A stretch of 37,628 bases of DNA, from assembly GCA_016199215.1 (NCBI GenBank), contig JACQHB010000004.1, positions 1 to 37,628 on the forward strand, in the 5' to 3' direction. Below, one piece after another: positions 15,879-23,927 of the stretch. Within the stretch, counting starts at the first letter, position 1, and each line of letters begins with the position of its first letter. The notes under the pieces are model-generated. The model was not told where the DNA came from, made no database searches, and was given only the letters and a program-made list of their open reading frames with translations. The DNA is from Candidatus Doudnabacteria bacterium (GTDB lineage: Bacteria > Patescibacteriota > Doudnabacteria > UBA920 > O2-02-FULL-48-8). A program made the translations under genes and the position numbers.

Positions 15879-16196
15879 ATGGCGGTTCATTGCCAGGATT
15901 GTGGGTCAACGCTTACGGTGCTAAAACCGGTGGTACACGGAGTGATCCAAAATTCAATCATTCGGTTGGGAGGAACAATAGACAAGGGGTTTCGATTTCT
16001 GATTGGCAAGCCGCGACAGTTGCCAGTAGACGTTATTGTCTATTGTCCGAGCAAACGATGTGCTCAAGACAACCGCCGTTGTCCGCGATGTGGCGGTAGG
16101 AACAGTCGGTGGCTCACGTCTTCAGATAGGACGCAGGCCAAGCACGCCTGCCCTCGCTGCCGGCAACCTTTTTACGAGCCCTTATCATCCGCATGA
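15879..16196 (+). CDS. Zinc-ribbon protein with several CxxC motifs, GC-rich cassette
   Basis: 105 aa; HCQDCG, CPRCGG, CPRCRQ; SD AAGGAGG at 15867-15873. Confidence 0.8.
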   Translation: MAVHCQDCGSTLTVLKPVVHGVIQNSIIRLGGTIDKGFRFLIGKPRQLPVDVIVYCPSKRCAQDNRRCPRCGGRNSRWLTSSDRTQAKHACPRCRQPFYEPLSSA

Positions 16197-16215
16197 TACG
16201 GGCTCTTCGTCTTTT
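16180..16215 (+). terminator. Intrinsic terminator of the zinc-ribbon cassette
   Basis: GAGCCCttATCATccgcATGATacGGGCTC followed by a T-rich tract. Confidence 0.75.
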
Positions 16216-17149
16216 AGAAAAATTTTTTGATCAGTTTTTCCGCCTGCTTACTGTTTTTGATCCATTGGATTCTGCTGTCACGCTTAAACCAGGTCATTTG
16301 CCTTTTCGAGAATTTAATGATCGCGCGGAACAGTTGTTCTTTCATTTTCTGATAAGTTAGTTTTCCAAGTATATACTCAGATATATACCTGTACTCCAGT
16401 CCCAATTCAAAAAGACGCTTGTGAGAGACTCCGGCCTTGAGGAGTTTTTTTACTTCAGAAACCATTCCTTGTTTTAGCCGGCTTTCCAGTCGGATTTTGA
16501 TAAGTTTTTTAAGTTCTTCCGGGGCTTTTTTGATGCCAAGGATTAAACAGGGTTGAGGGTTGAGGGGTGAGGGGTGAGGGACAGGACGGCCTGTTGCTTT
16601 AACGATTTCAATTGCCCGGATCAGGCGTCTTGGATTGTTTTTATCAATGTTTTTTGCCCTCTTTGGATCAAATCTTTTCAGCATTCTGAAAAGTTCTGCC
16701 AATGATTTTTTTGCGAGCTGTTTGCGCAACTTTAGGTTTGGTTTGACTTCAGGAATCTGTAAATTATCAATGACAGAATATATGTAAAAAGGACTTCCAC
16801 CGACCAAAAAAGGAATTTTATTTTGTCTCTGAATTTGCTCGACCGAGCGAAAAGCGAGACGCTTGAAATCCGAAACCGTGAATTGCTTTTTCGGAGAGGC
16901 AATATCTAGCAAGTGATGCCGTACTCCTCCGGAATAGATCCCCGCTTTCGCGGGGGTGCTCGATTTCGCTGATTTTTTGCTACGCAAAAAATGCGAAATC
17001 GGCACTTTGCCTGTTCCTAGATCCATTCCCTTATAAACTTGCCTGGAATCGACCGAAATAATTTCGCCGGAAAACTTCCGTGCAAGTTTGATGGCCAAGC
17101 TGGATTTGCCGGAGCTGGTAGGACCTAAAATAACGATAAGCTTGTTCAT
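16214..17149 (-). CDS. miaA: tRNA dimethylallyltransferase
   Basis: MNKLIVILGPTSSGKSSLAIKLARKFSGEIISVDSRQVYKGMDLGTGK; two repeat-derived in-frame insertions. Confidence 0.95.
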   Translation of the reverse strand: MNKLIVILGPTSSGKSSLAIKLARKFSGEIISVDSRQVYKGMDLGTGKVPISHFLRSKKSAKSSTPAKAGIYSGGVRHHLLDIASPKKQFTVSDFKRLAFRSVEQIQRQNKIPFLVGGSPFYIYSVIDNLQIPEVKPNLKLRKQLAKKSLAELFRMLKRFDPKRAKNIDKNNPRRLIRAIEIVKATGRPVPHPSPLNPQPCLILGIKKAPEELKKLIKIRLESRLKQGMVSEVKKLLKAGVSHKRLFELGLEYRYISEYILGKLTYQKMKEQLFRAIIKFSKRQMTWFKRDSRIQWIKNSKQAEKLIKKFF

Positions 17150-17247
17150 AAATCCAAAATTCAAAAATCAAAGCACAAAGTTATTTAAGAATTTAATATT
17201 TTAAATTATAAAATTATTTGGATTTTGAATTTTGTGCTTTGGATTTA
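17150..17247. repeat. AT-rich inverted repeat (CAAAATTCAAAAATCAAAGCACAAAG ... CTTTGTGC family)
   Basis: Left arm AAATCCAAAATTCAAAAATCAAAGCACAAAG, right arm TTTGGATTTTGAATTTTGTGCTTTGGATTT. Confidence 0.75.
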
Positions 17248-17369
17248 ACTATAGCCATTGCGGAGAATTTGTTTGGCCGCTTCAAAGAAGCGCCATGCAC
17301 TTTCATCCTCGGTCTTTTCTTGATCTCTCGCCGTTCAGATTTCAGATTATGTTCGAGTTTTTTGCGCAT
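17214..17369 (-). CDS. Small basic protein, 51 aa, not in the ORF track
   Basis: Minus-strand ATG..TAA: MRKKLEHNLKSERREIKKRPRMKVHGASLKRPNKFSAMAIVKSKAQNSKSK. Confidence 0.55.
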   Translation of the reverse strand: MRKKLEHNLKSERREIKKRPRMKVHGASLKRPNKFSAMAIVKSKAQNSKSK

Positions 17370-17378
17370 TTTTGTAGT

Positions 17379-17425
17379 TAGCTGATTTATCAGCTCTGCA
17401 AAGTCGATAAATCGACTGACTACAG
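17379..17425. repeat. Double-hairpin repeat (GTAGT ... GCTGATTTATCAGC ... GTCGATAAATCGAC ... ACTAC)
   Basis: Related copies at 19249-19297 and a half copy at 19377-19402. Confidence 0.75.
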
Positions 17426-19228
17426 GCTTTTTGTTTTTATTTCTTCTTGAATCTTTTCGGCAAATTTTTCAAGCTTCATTGCTCCCAGATCCTTCCCGCC
17501 TTCGCTAAAGCTTCGGCGGGCAGGTTGGTTCCTTGCTCGGACAGCAACGGTGCCATCCTTGACTTCTTTTTCCCCAACCACAAGCATATAAGGAGTCTTT
17601 TGCATTTCTGCTTCCCGGATCTTTTTGCCAACCGATTCATTTCGATCATCAACTTCAACTCTGACGTTTTGTTTTTTCAAGGCCTCAGCCACTTCCTTGG
17701 CGTATTTATTCTGCTTCTCCGAAATTGGCAACACAATTGCCTGGACAGGGGAGAGCCAAACCGGAAACGCACCGGCATATTTTTCTATCATGAAGGCCAT
17801 AACACGTTCGAGCGCGCCAACCGATGACCTGTGAATCACTATTGCCTCTTTCTCCTTCCCGTCTTTGTCGATGTACTTAAGATCGAATCTTTTGGGCATG
17901 ACGAAATCATACTGGACTGTGAAAGCTGTATTCTCCTTCCCTAAGATATCTTTCATTTGTATATCAATCTTCGGCCCATAGAACGCGGCTTCCCCTTGGC
18001 CTTCAAAGAATGGAGCTTTTCTGCTTATCAAGACTTTTCTTAATTCATTTTCAGCATAATCCCAAGCTTTGTCGTCTTTATAATATTTTGAATTTTTGTC
18101 AGAGCGGTCACCTAGCGATAGTCGATAGCGAAAATCAACACCTTTTTTAAGTCCTAATGTCATGGCTACGTCTTCAATCAGGTCCAGAGCACCATTTATT
18201 TCGTCATTAGCCTGATCAGGCCGGCAAATGATGTGGGCGTCAGCAAGGCAAAAAAGTCTTACTCTGAAAAGACCTGTCAGTTCTCCTGATTTTTCATATC
18301 TGAATTGCTTGGCGAGCTCCGCGAACCGGATGGGTAATTCTTTATAGCTTCTTGGCCGGCTCAAATAAAGCTGAAAGTGATGAGGACATGTCATCGGCCG
18401 CAGGATAAGCTCCTCTTCATCAACTTTCATTACTGGGTACATTGTGTCTTTATAGTAGGGGTAATGGCCGGATTTTTTATAAAGATCAGTCTTAGCAAGA
18501 TCAGGTGTGTAGACGTGCTTATAGCCACGCTTTAGTTCTTCGTCAACAATGTATCTTTCGAGTTCCCTTCGGATTGTGGCTCCTTTTTCGGTAAACAAAG
18601 GGAGTCCTTTGCCCACTAGATCGGAAAAGACAAAAAGGTCAAGTTTTTGTCCCAGAATGCGGTGGTCTCTTTTTTCCGCTTCTTCTTGCAATCTTATGTA
18701 TTCTTCAAGGTCGGACCTTGAAGCAAAAGCGATTCCGTAAATCCGGGTCAACATCTTATTTTTTTCATCACCGCGCCAATACGCGCCGGCGATCCGAGTC
18801 AGCTTGAAAGCCTTGGGGTCGATTTCTTTCGTCGACTTTACATGCGGACCGGCGCAAAGGTTGTCAAAGAATCCGGATTTGTAAAAACTGACGTTTTTTT
18901 CTCCGGCTGTCTTCAGATCTTTAATCATTTCAGATTTATAAGGATCCTGTTTGTATAACTTCAAAGCCTCTTCAAAACTCATCTGATGCTGTTCAAATTT
19001 GATATCTTCCTTGATCAGCTCCCGCATTCTTTTTTCCAGCTTGGGCAAGATTTCCGGGCTGATTGATTCCGGCAGGTCATAATCCTGGTAAAAGCCGTCA
19101 TCAATGGCAGGACCCACCCCCAAACCGACTTGCGGATATAATTCGCTTACCGCCATGCTCATTAAGTGCGACAATGAGTGGCGGATTTTGAATAATTGAT
19201 CTTGCGGTTTTTCTGATTCGTTTTTCAT
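17420..19228 (-). CDS. thrS: Threonine-tRNA ligase
   Basis: LFKIRHSLSHLMSMAVSELYP, class II motifs, anticodon-binding C-terminus. Start ATG 19228 preferred over the track's TTG 19240. Confidence 0.97.
   Translation of the reverse strand: MKNESEKPQDQLFKIRHSLSHLMSMAVSELYPQVGLGVGPAIDDGFYQDYDLPESISPEILPKLEKRMRELIKEDIKFEQHQMSFEEALKLYKQDPYKSEMIKDLKTAGEKNVSFYKSGFFDNLCAGPHVKSTKEIDPKAFKLTRIAGAYWRGDEKNKMLTRIYGIAFASRSDLEEYIRLQEEAEKRDHRILGQKLDLFVFSDLVGKGLPLFTEKGATIRRELERYIVDEELKRGYKHVYTPDLAKTDLYKKSGHYPYYKDTMYPVMKVDEEELILRPMTCPHHFQLYLSRPRSYKELPIRFAELAKQFRYEKSGELTGLFRVRLFCLADAHIICRPDQANDEINGALDLIEDVAMTLGLKKGVDFRYRLSLGDRSDKNSKYYKDDKAWDYAENELRKVLISRKAPFFEGQGEAAFYGPKIDIQMKDILGKENTAFTVQYDFVMPKRFDLKYIDKDGKEKEAIVIHRSSVGALERVMAFMIEKYAGAFPVWLSPVQAIVLPISEKQNKYAKEVAEALKKQNVRVEVDDRNESVGKKIREAEMQKTPYMLVVGEKEVKDGTVAVRARNQPARRSFSEGGKDLGAMKLEKFAEKIQEEIKTKSL
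17495..17520. repeat. Palindromic repeat inside the thrS coding region
   Basis: CCCGCCTTCGCTAAAGCTTCGGCGGG encodes part of NQPARRSFSEGGKDLG. Confidence 0.85.
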
Positions 19229-19248
19229 AAGTTTTTCCAAATATTCGC

Positions 19249-19297
19249 AGTCAGCCGATTTATCGGCTTTACTTAGGCTGATGAATCAGCCAACTAC
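19249..19297. repeat. Double-hairpin repeat, second copy
   Basis: CAGTCAGCCGATTTATCGGCT ... AGGCTGATGAATCAGCCAACTACA. Confidence 0.7.
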
Positions 19298-19305
19298 ATT
19301 AAAAA

Positions 19306-19466
19306 TAAAAAAAACCAAGCAATTCTGCTTGGGGTCGGGTCATTCAACCCGACGGTTCCACCCAATGCTTTAACTTTAAGCTGATAAATCAGCTGACTAC
19401 ATCGATTAACGGCCGAAGTTGCCGTAACGGCTCCGCGGTTGGTGAGCCCGCATCCATGCCCTTAAT
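19306..19466 (-). promoter_or_regulatory. Threonyl T-box leader of thrS
   Basis: Minus strand TTGGG-[TGGAACC]-GTCGGGT-TGAATG-ACCCGAC-CCCAA antiterminator with 7-nt T-box bulge, overlapping terminator CCAAGCagaattGCTTGG plus T-run. Confidence 0.85.
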
Positions 19467-19472
19467 GCTGCA

Positions 19473-19501
19473 ATTGTAGCTTTATTTGGGGAAGTTGGCA
19501 A
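19473..19501 (-). promoter_or_regulatory. thrS promoter
   Basis: Minus strand TTGCCA - N17 - TACAAT, embedded in the end of the polymerase gene. Confidence 0.65.
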
Positions 19502-22500
19502 CTTCGAGGCCTATCAATTCTTTAAGTTTGGCTTTGAAGTCATCCGAAGGATTGACCCGAAAGGCGGTTTTGACTTTTTGGTTTTTGATCATCAGATCCA
19601 CAGAAACACCTCCGGGAAAAAGCTCAAAAATTTTTTTAAGCTCCAGGAACATCTGGTCATTGGCGTCCTCAGGTATGGGGATGGTGAGTCCGATAGGGGA
19701 CGCGGCCAGCGGATTTGTTGACAAGGAAAGTTCCTTGATGTCGTCAGCCAAAAATTTTGTTATACCGTCTTTGTCCGAAACTTTGCCGCTGATTAAGACA
19801 ATTTTTTCCTCAACTACCAAATCTTTGTGTTTTTGGTAAACGCTGGGGAAAACCAGAACCTCGACAGATCCAGCCAAATCTTCCAGTTCTATGAATGCCA
19901 TGAGTTCCCCTTTTTTTGTGATAATTTTTTGGACTTTATTGATTATGCCTCCGATTATTGCCTGGCCCCGTGTTTGGTCAAGCATTTTGATCGGCTTTGT
20001 TTTCTGTTTTAAGAAGGCGGCGAATTCGTCAAGCGGGTGAGCGGTGACGTAAAGCCCGAGTAATTCTTTTTCCCAAGCCAGCTTGTCTTTTTCCGTGGCG
20101 GGCTCAACTTCCCTCATCTTCAATTTCGCGGCGGGAAGGTCTAGATTGCCGAACAAGCTGGTCTGTTTTTCATCGATTGACCGAGTATGGTTTCTTGCGA
20201 ATTCCAAAACAGCTTCCGTGTTTCCGAGCAGCTGGTTGCGCTCGCCAAAAGTGTCCAAGGCTCCGGATTTAACCAATGCTTCCCATGATTTTTTGTTGAA
20301 ATTTCTGGTGTGGGTCCTGGTAATGAAATCTTCCAGATCTTTGAATTTATCATTGGCCTTGCGCTGTTCAATTATGTTTTTGATCACGTCTGAACCCAGG
20401 TTTTTGATCGCGTTGAGGCCAAATCTGATGTGACCCTCATCAATCACGGTAAAATTCGCGAGGCTCTCATTGATATTTGGAGGCAAAACTTCAATCTCAA
20501 GGTTCCGGCATTCCTCAACCGCGTCAACGATTGTCGGCATATCGCCTGATTCCGCGGTCATAAGCGCCGCCATAAATTCCACCGTGTAATTGGCTTTCAT
20601 GTAAGCGGTCTGGTAGCTGACCACGCAATATGAAGCGGAGTGCGATTTGTTGAAGCCATAGGCGGCAAAGGGCTCGATCCAAGCCCAAATCTGGGCCGCT
20701 TTTTCCTTGCTCCACCCGGAAGTCTTTATACAGCCATTAATGAATTTTTCCTTTTGCTTGGCCATTTCAGCCGGAATCTTCTTTCCCACCGCTTTCCTGA
20801 ATTTATCGACTTCTTCCCAGCTGTAGCCGGCAAGATCGTGGGCAATCGTCAAAAGGTCGTCCTGATAAACCAAAATTCCGTAGGTCCGTTTGAGAATTTT
20901 TTCCAAAGAAGGGTCCATATACTGGATCAGGCGGGGATTGTGCTTGCGTTTTATGTAGTCGGGAATAAATTGCAAAGGCCCCGGCCGGTACAGAGCTATC
21001 ATGGCCATAATGTCAAAAATCGTGTTTGGCTTAAGTTCTTTCAAATATCGGGTCATCCCAGAAGACCCAAGCTGAAACACGCCAAACGTGTGTCCGTCGG
21101 AAAGAAGCTTGAAAGTTTTTTTGTCTGGATGCGGGAGGTTGTAAATGTCAATGACAATGCCGTGGCGTTTTTTGGCGATTCTGACCGCCTCTTCCAGAAT
21201 GGACAGGTTCCGAATGCCCAAAAGATCGAGCTTGACCACCCCGATCGCCTTGCTGCCGCTGGCGTTTACGTCCAAAGCATACATGTCGTATTGGGTGGTG
21301 ACGCGATCGCCGTCCGGTTCCAACTGCAAGGGCATATAGTCGGTAAGTTCCGTCGGCGTGATTACCACTCCGGCGGCGTGAACCGAAGCGTGCCGGGCAT
21401 TGCCTTCAAGTTTTCTGGCGATATCCAGGATTTTTTTTGTTTCGGGATCTTTTTCGTAGGCGTCTTTGAGGTCAACGTTTAGGTCAAGGGCTTTGTCCAA
21501 AGTCATATGGAAGCCTTGTTTTCCAAAAGGCACCATTTTAGCAATCTGGTCGCATTTGCTGTAAGGCACTCCCAAAGCCCTGCCGACATCGCGAATCGCG
21601 GCCCTGGCCATCATGGTTCCAAAAGTAATGATTTGCGCGACCTTGTCCTTTCCGTATTTGTTGGTGATGTACCCGATCACTTCATCCCTTCGGTTGTCAG
21701 CGATATCCAGATCGATATCGGGCGGGGTAGGGCGGTGTTCGGTTAGAAACCGCTCAAACGGAAGTTCGTAATAAATCGGGTCCACGTTGGTGATGCCCAA
21801 GATCCGTCCCACGATACTGCCTGCGGCGCTGCCTCTTGTGTTGGTGATAGCGCCCACGCTGTGGGCTCCGTCTACGACATCAGCCACCATCAGGAAATAG
21901 GTATCGAATCCGGTTTTGACGATAATATCCAATTCGTAGTTGATCCGACTCATCACAGCCTCTGGAATTTGTCCGTCCTTGCCGTAGTATGCCGCCGCTC
22001 TATTAAGGGCAAGCTCGCGGAGATATTCCGCGGTAGTCTTGCCTTCCGGAACTTCAACTTTCGGGAAGTATCTCTGGTTGGTTTTGATTATAAGCTGGCA
22101 GTCTTCCGCGATCCGGACCGTGTTTTCTAAAGCTTCCGGCACATCTTTGAATTTTTCAGCCATTTCTTGAGCGGATTTTAATGACAGGTCGTATCCTCTC
22201 ATGTCGATCCGGTCCTCTTCGTTTACGGTTTTAGCCATCCCAATACAGAGCAGGGTATCGTGGGCTTCCGAATCCTGCTCGTTGATATAATGAGTGTCAG
22301 CGGTTGCGACCAAATTCAGATTGTTCGCTTGCGCCAATTTTATCAGCTTATTATTTAGGTTGTCTTCCCGCGGGTTGGGGTTTCTGCTGTTTCTTTGGAT
22401 TTCAATATAGAAATTATCCGGCGTGAATATCGCGAGGTATTTTTGCAGAACTTTGGCCGTTTGCTCCTCGGAATTATTTGAAGCTGCCCTGGCAACCTCG

Positions 22501-22925
22501 CCGCGCTGGCAGCCTGACAGCGCGATCAGCCCTTCGGAATGTTGGCTTAAAACAGTTAGGTCTATTCTTGGTTTATAGTAAAATCCCTTGATGTGGGCCA
22601 GGGTCACGAGCTTCATGAGATTTTTGTATCCCTGCTCGTTTTGAGCCAAGAGAGTCAGATGGAAATAATCAGCGTCAATTTTGCCTTCTTTGTCTTCCAT
22701 GTTTCTTGGGCTGATGTAAACTTCGGCTCCGATGACAGGTTTGATCCCGGCGTCTATGCATCCGTTGTAGAATTCTATTGCCCCGTGCATTACCCCGTGG
22801 TCGGTTAAGGCCAATGCCTCAAAACCCTTCTGCTTGGCTGCCGCGATCAGATCTTCAATCTTAGGCAGGCCGTCCAAAAGGGAATAGTGCGAATGGGCGT
22901 GGAGATGAACGAATTTTGTGTCCAT
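19482..22925 (-). CDS. dnaE: DNA polymerase III subunit alpha
   Basis: MDTKFVHLHAHSHYSLLDGLPKIEDLIAAAKQKGFEALALTDHGVMHGAIEFY; PHP domain; FERFLTEHRPTPPDIDLDIADNRRDEVI. Confidence 0.97.
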   Translation of the reverse strand: MDTKFVHLHAHSHYSLLDGLPKIEDLIAAAKQKGFEALALTDHGVMHGAIEFYNGCIDAGIKPVIGAEVYISPRNMEDKEGKIDADYFHLTLLAQNEQGYKNLMKLVTLAHIKGFYYKPRIDLTVLSQHSEGLIALSGCQRGEVARAASNNSEEQTAKVLQKYLAIFTPDNFYIEIQRNSRNPNPREDNLNNKLIKLAQANNLNLVATADTHYINEQDSEAHDTLLCIGMAKTVNEEDRIDMRGYDLSLKSAQEMAEKFKDVPEALENTVRIAEDCQLIIKTNQRYFPKVEVPEGKTTAEYLRELALNRAAAYYGKDGQIPEAVMSRINYELDIIVKTGFDTYFLMVADVVDGAHSVGAITNTRGSAAGSIVGRILGITNVDPIYYELPFERFLTEHRPTPPDIDLDIADNRRDEVIGYITNKYGKDKVAQIITFGTMMARAAIRDVGRALGVPYSKCDQIAKMVPFGKQGFHMTLDKALDLNVDLKDAYEKDPETKKILDIARKLEGNARHASVHAAGVVITPTELTDYMPLQLEPDGDRVTTQYDMYALDVNASGSKAIGVVKLDLLGIRNLSILEEAVRIAKKRHGIVIDIYNLPHPDKKTFKLLSDGHTFGVFQLGSSGMTRYLKELKPNTIFDIMAMIALYRPGPLQFIPDYIKRKHNPRLIQYMDPSLEKILKRTYGILVYQDDLLTIAHDLAGYSWEEVDKFRKAVGKKIPAEMAKQKEKFINGCIKTSGWSKEKAAQIWAWIEPFAAYGFNKSHSASYCVVSYQTAYMKANYTVEFMAALMTAESGDMPTIVDAVEECRNLEIEVLPPNINESLANFTVIDEGHIRFGLNAIKNLGSDVIKNIIEQRKANDKFKDLEDFITRTHTRNFNKKSWEALVKSGALDTFGERNQLLGNTEAVLEFARNHTRSIDEKQTSLFGNLDLPAAKLKMREVEPATEKDKLAWEKELLGLYVTAHPLDEFAAFLKQKTKPIKMLDQTRGQAIIGGIINKVQKIITKKGELMAFIELEDLAGSVEVLVFPSVYQKHKDLVVEEKIVLISGKVSDKDGITKFLADDIKELSLSTNPLAASPIGLTIPIPEDANDQMFLELKKIFELFPGGVSVDLMIKNQKVKTAFRVNPSDDFKAKLKELIGLEVANFPK

Positions 22926-22964
22926 AAAAGTGGTTAGTGTGTTATAATTAAAACATAACAGGAC

Positions 22965-23083
22965 GCTCGGCACAAGTTGAAAAAATTATCGGTCGTCGTC
23001 TCGCTAACGCTCGACGCGACCTGCGTTCTCGGCCGGATGTTGCCGGCCTGCGAAGGCTAATTTTTTGCAACCTGTGCCTCGCT
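22965..23083 (+). repeat. Three-way-junction repeat, copy 1
   Basis: GCTCGGCACAAGTTGAAAAAATTATCGGTCG ... CGACCTGCG ... CTGCGAAGGCTAATTTTTTGCAACCTGTGCCTCGCT. Confidence 0.8.
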
Positions 23084-23099
23084 AAAAAAGAAAAAGGAA

Positions 23100-23927
23100 A
23101 TGAGCTTTTTTGAAAATGAAAAGATCCAGGAATGGCTGATTGTCCTAAACGACAATTTGCGCACCACGAAAAAAATTTGGGTTTATATTTTGGCCGCGGT
23201 TTTGGTTTTGGCCATTCCTCTGGCTTTCGGTTTCAAGGCGCTGTTCTTCAAATTGACGTTTAAGAATTATTCAGGTCCGGCAGTAAACCAGCCAATGGTG
23301 AAAATCGAGCCTTTGCAGATTTTGGAAAAAAAAGTTTTAAAGCTAAGCAACAACAATTATTCGGGATTTATCAGGTTGAAAAACATGAATTTGGATTGGG
23401 GAATGCCGGAGCAGACCTATACTGCTATTTTTAAAACTTTAGGCGGAACCACCGCGGCCACGGTATCTGGAAAAACATTTATTCTGCCGGCATCGGAAAA
23501 GTTGATTGTTTTTTCTAAATTTTCAAGTCAGCAGGAGCCACAGGTTTTGGATTTTTCTCTGGGGGAGGCAAAATTCCTCCTCAAGCCCGAAATGCCTCCA
23601 ATTGAGCTTTCCGTCAGCAGGGTGGAACTCGCCAATAAAAGTTCGGAGTTGACGGTTGGCGCCGCGGTCTTCAACAAATCGCCGTTTAGACTAAGCGCGG
23701 TGCATCTTTACGCGTTGGTATATGATAAGAATAATGAAATAATCGCGGTAAATTCCACCAGCGTCAATGACGTAAATTCTTTGGAAACCCGTTCATTCCA
23801 AATGTATTGGCCAAAAACAATGCCAGACGCGGCCAGGGCTGAGATTCGGTCGGAAGTGAATATTTTTGACCGGGCTTTGTTCTCGACCCAGCCAGGGAGG
23901 TCCCAATTTGAAACTGACCCAGATTAA
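23100..23927 (+). CDS. Hypothetical single-TM protein
   Basis: 275 aa; one N-terminal TM, extracytoplasmic domain. Confidence 0.8.
   Translation: MSFFENEKIQEWLIVLNDNLRTTKKIWVYILAAVLVLAIPLAFGFKALFFKLTFKNYSGPAVNQPMVKIEPLQILEKKVLKLSNNNYSGFIRLKNMNLDWGMPEQTYTAIFKTLGGTTAATVSGKTFILPASEKLIVFSKFSSQQEPQVLDFSLGEAKFLLKPEMPPIELSVSRVELANKSSELTVGAAVFNKSPFRLSAVHLYALVYDKNNEIIAVNSTSVNDVNSLETRSFQMYWPKTMPDAARAEIRSEVNIFDRALFSTQPGRSQFETDPD

Noticed and set aside
20640-21482. 280-aa plus-strand ORF in the track
   Set aside because: Antisense to the intact DNA polymerase III alpha gene; shadow ORF with no recognisable domain.
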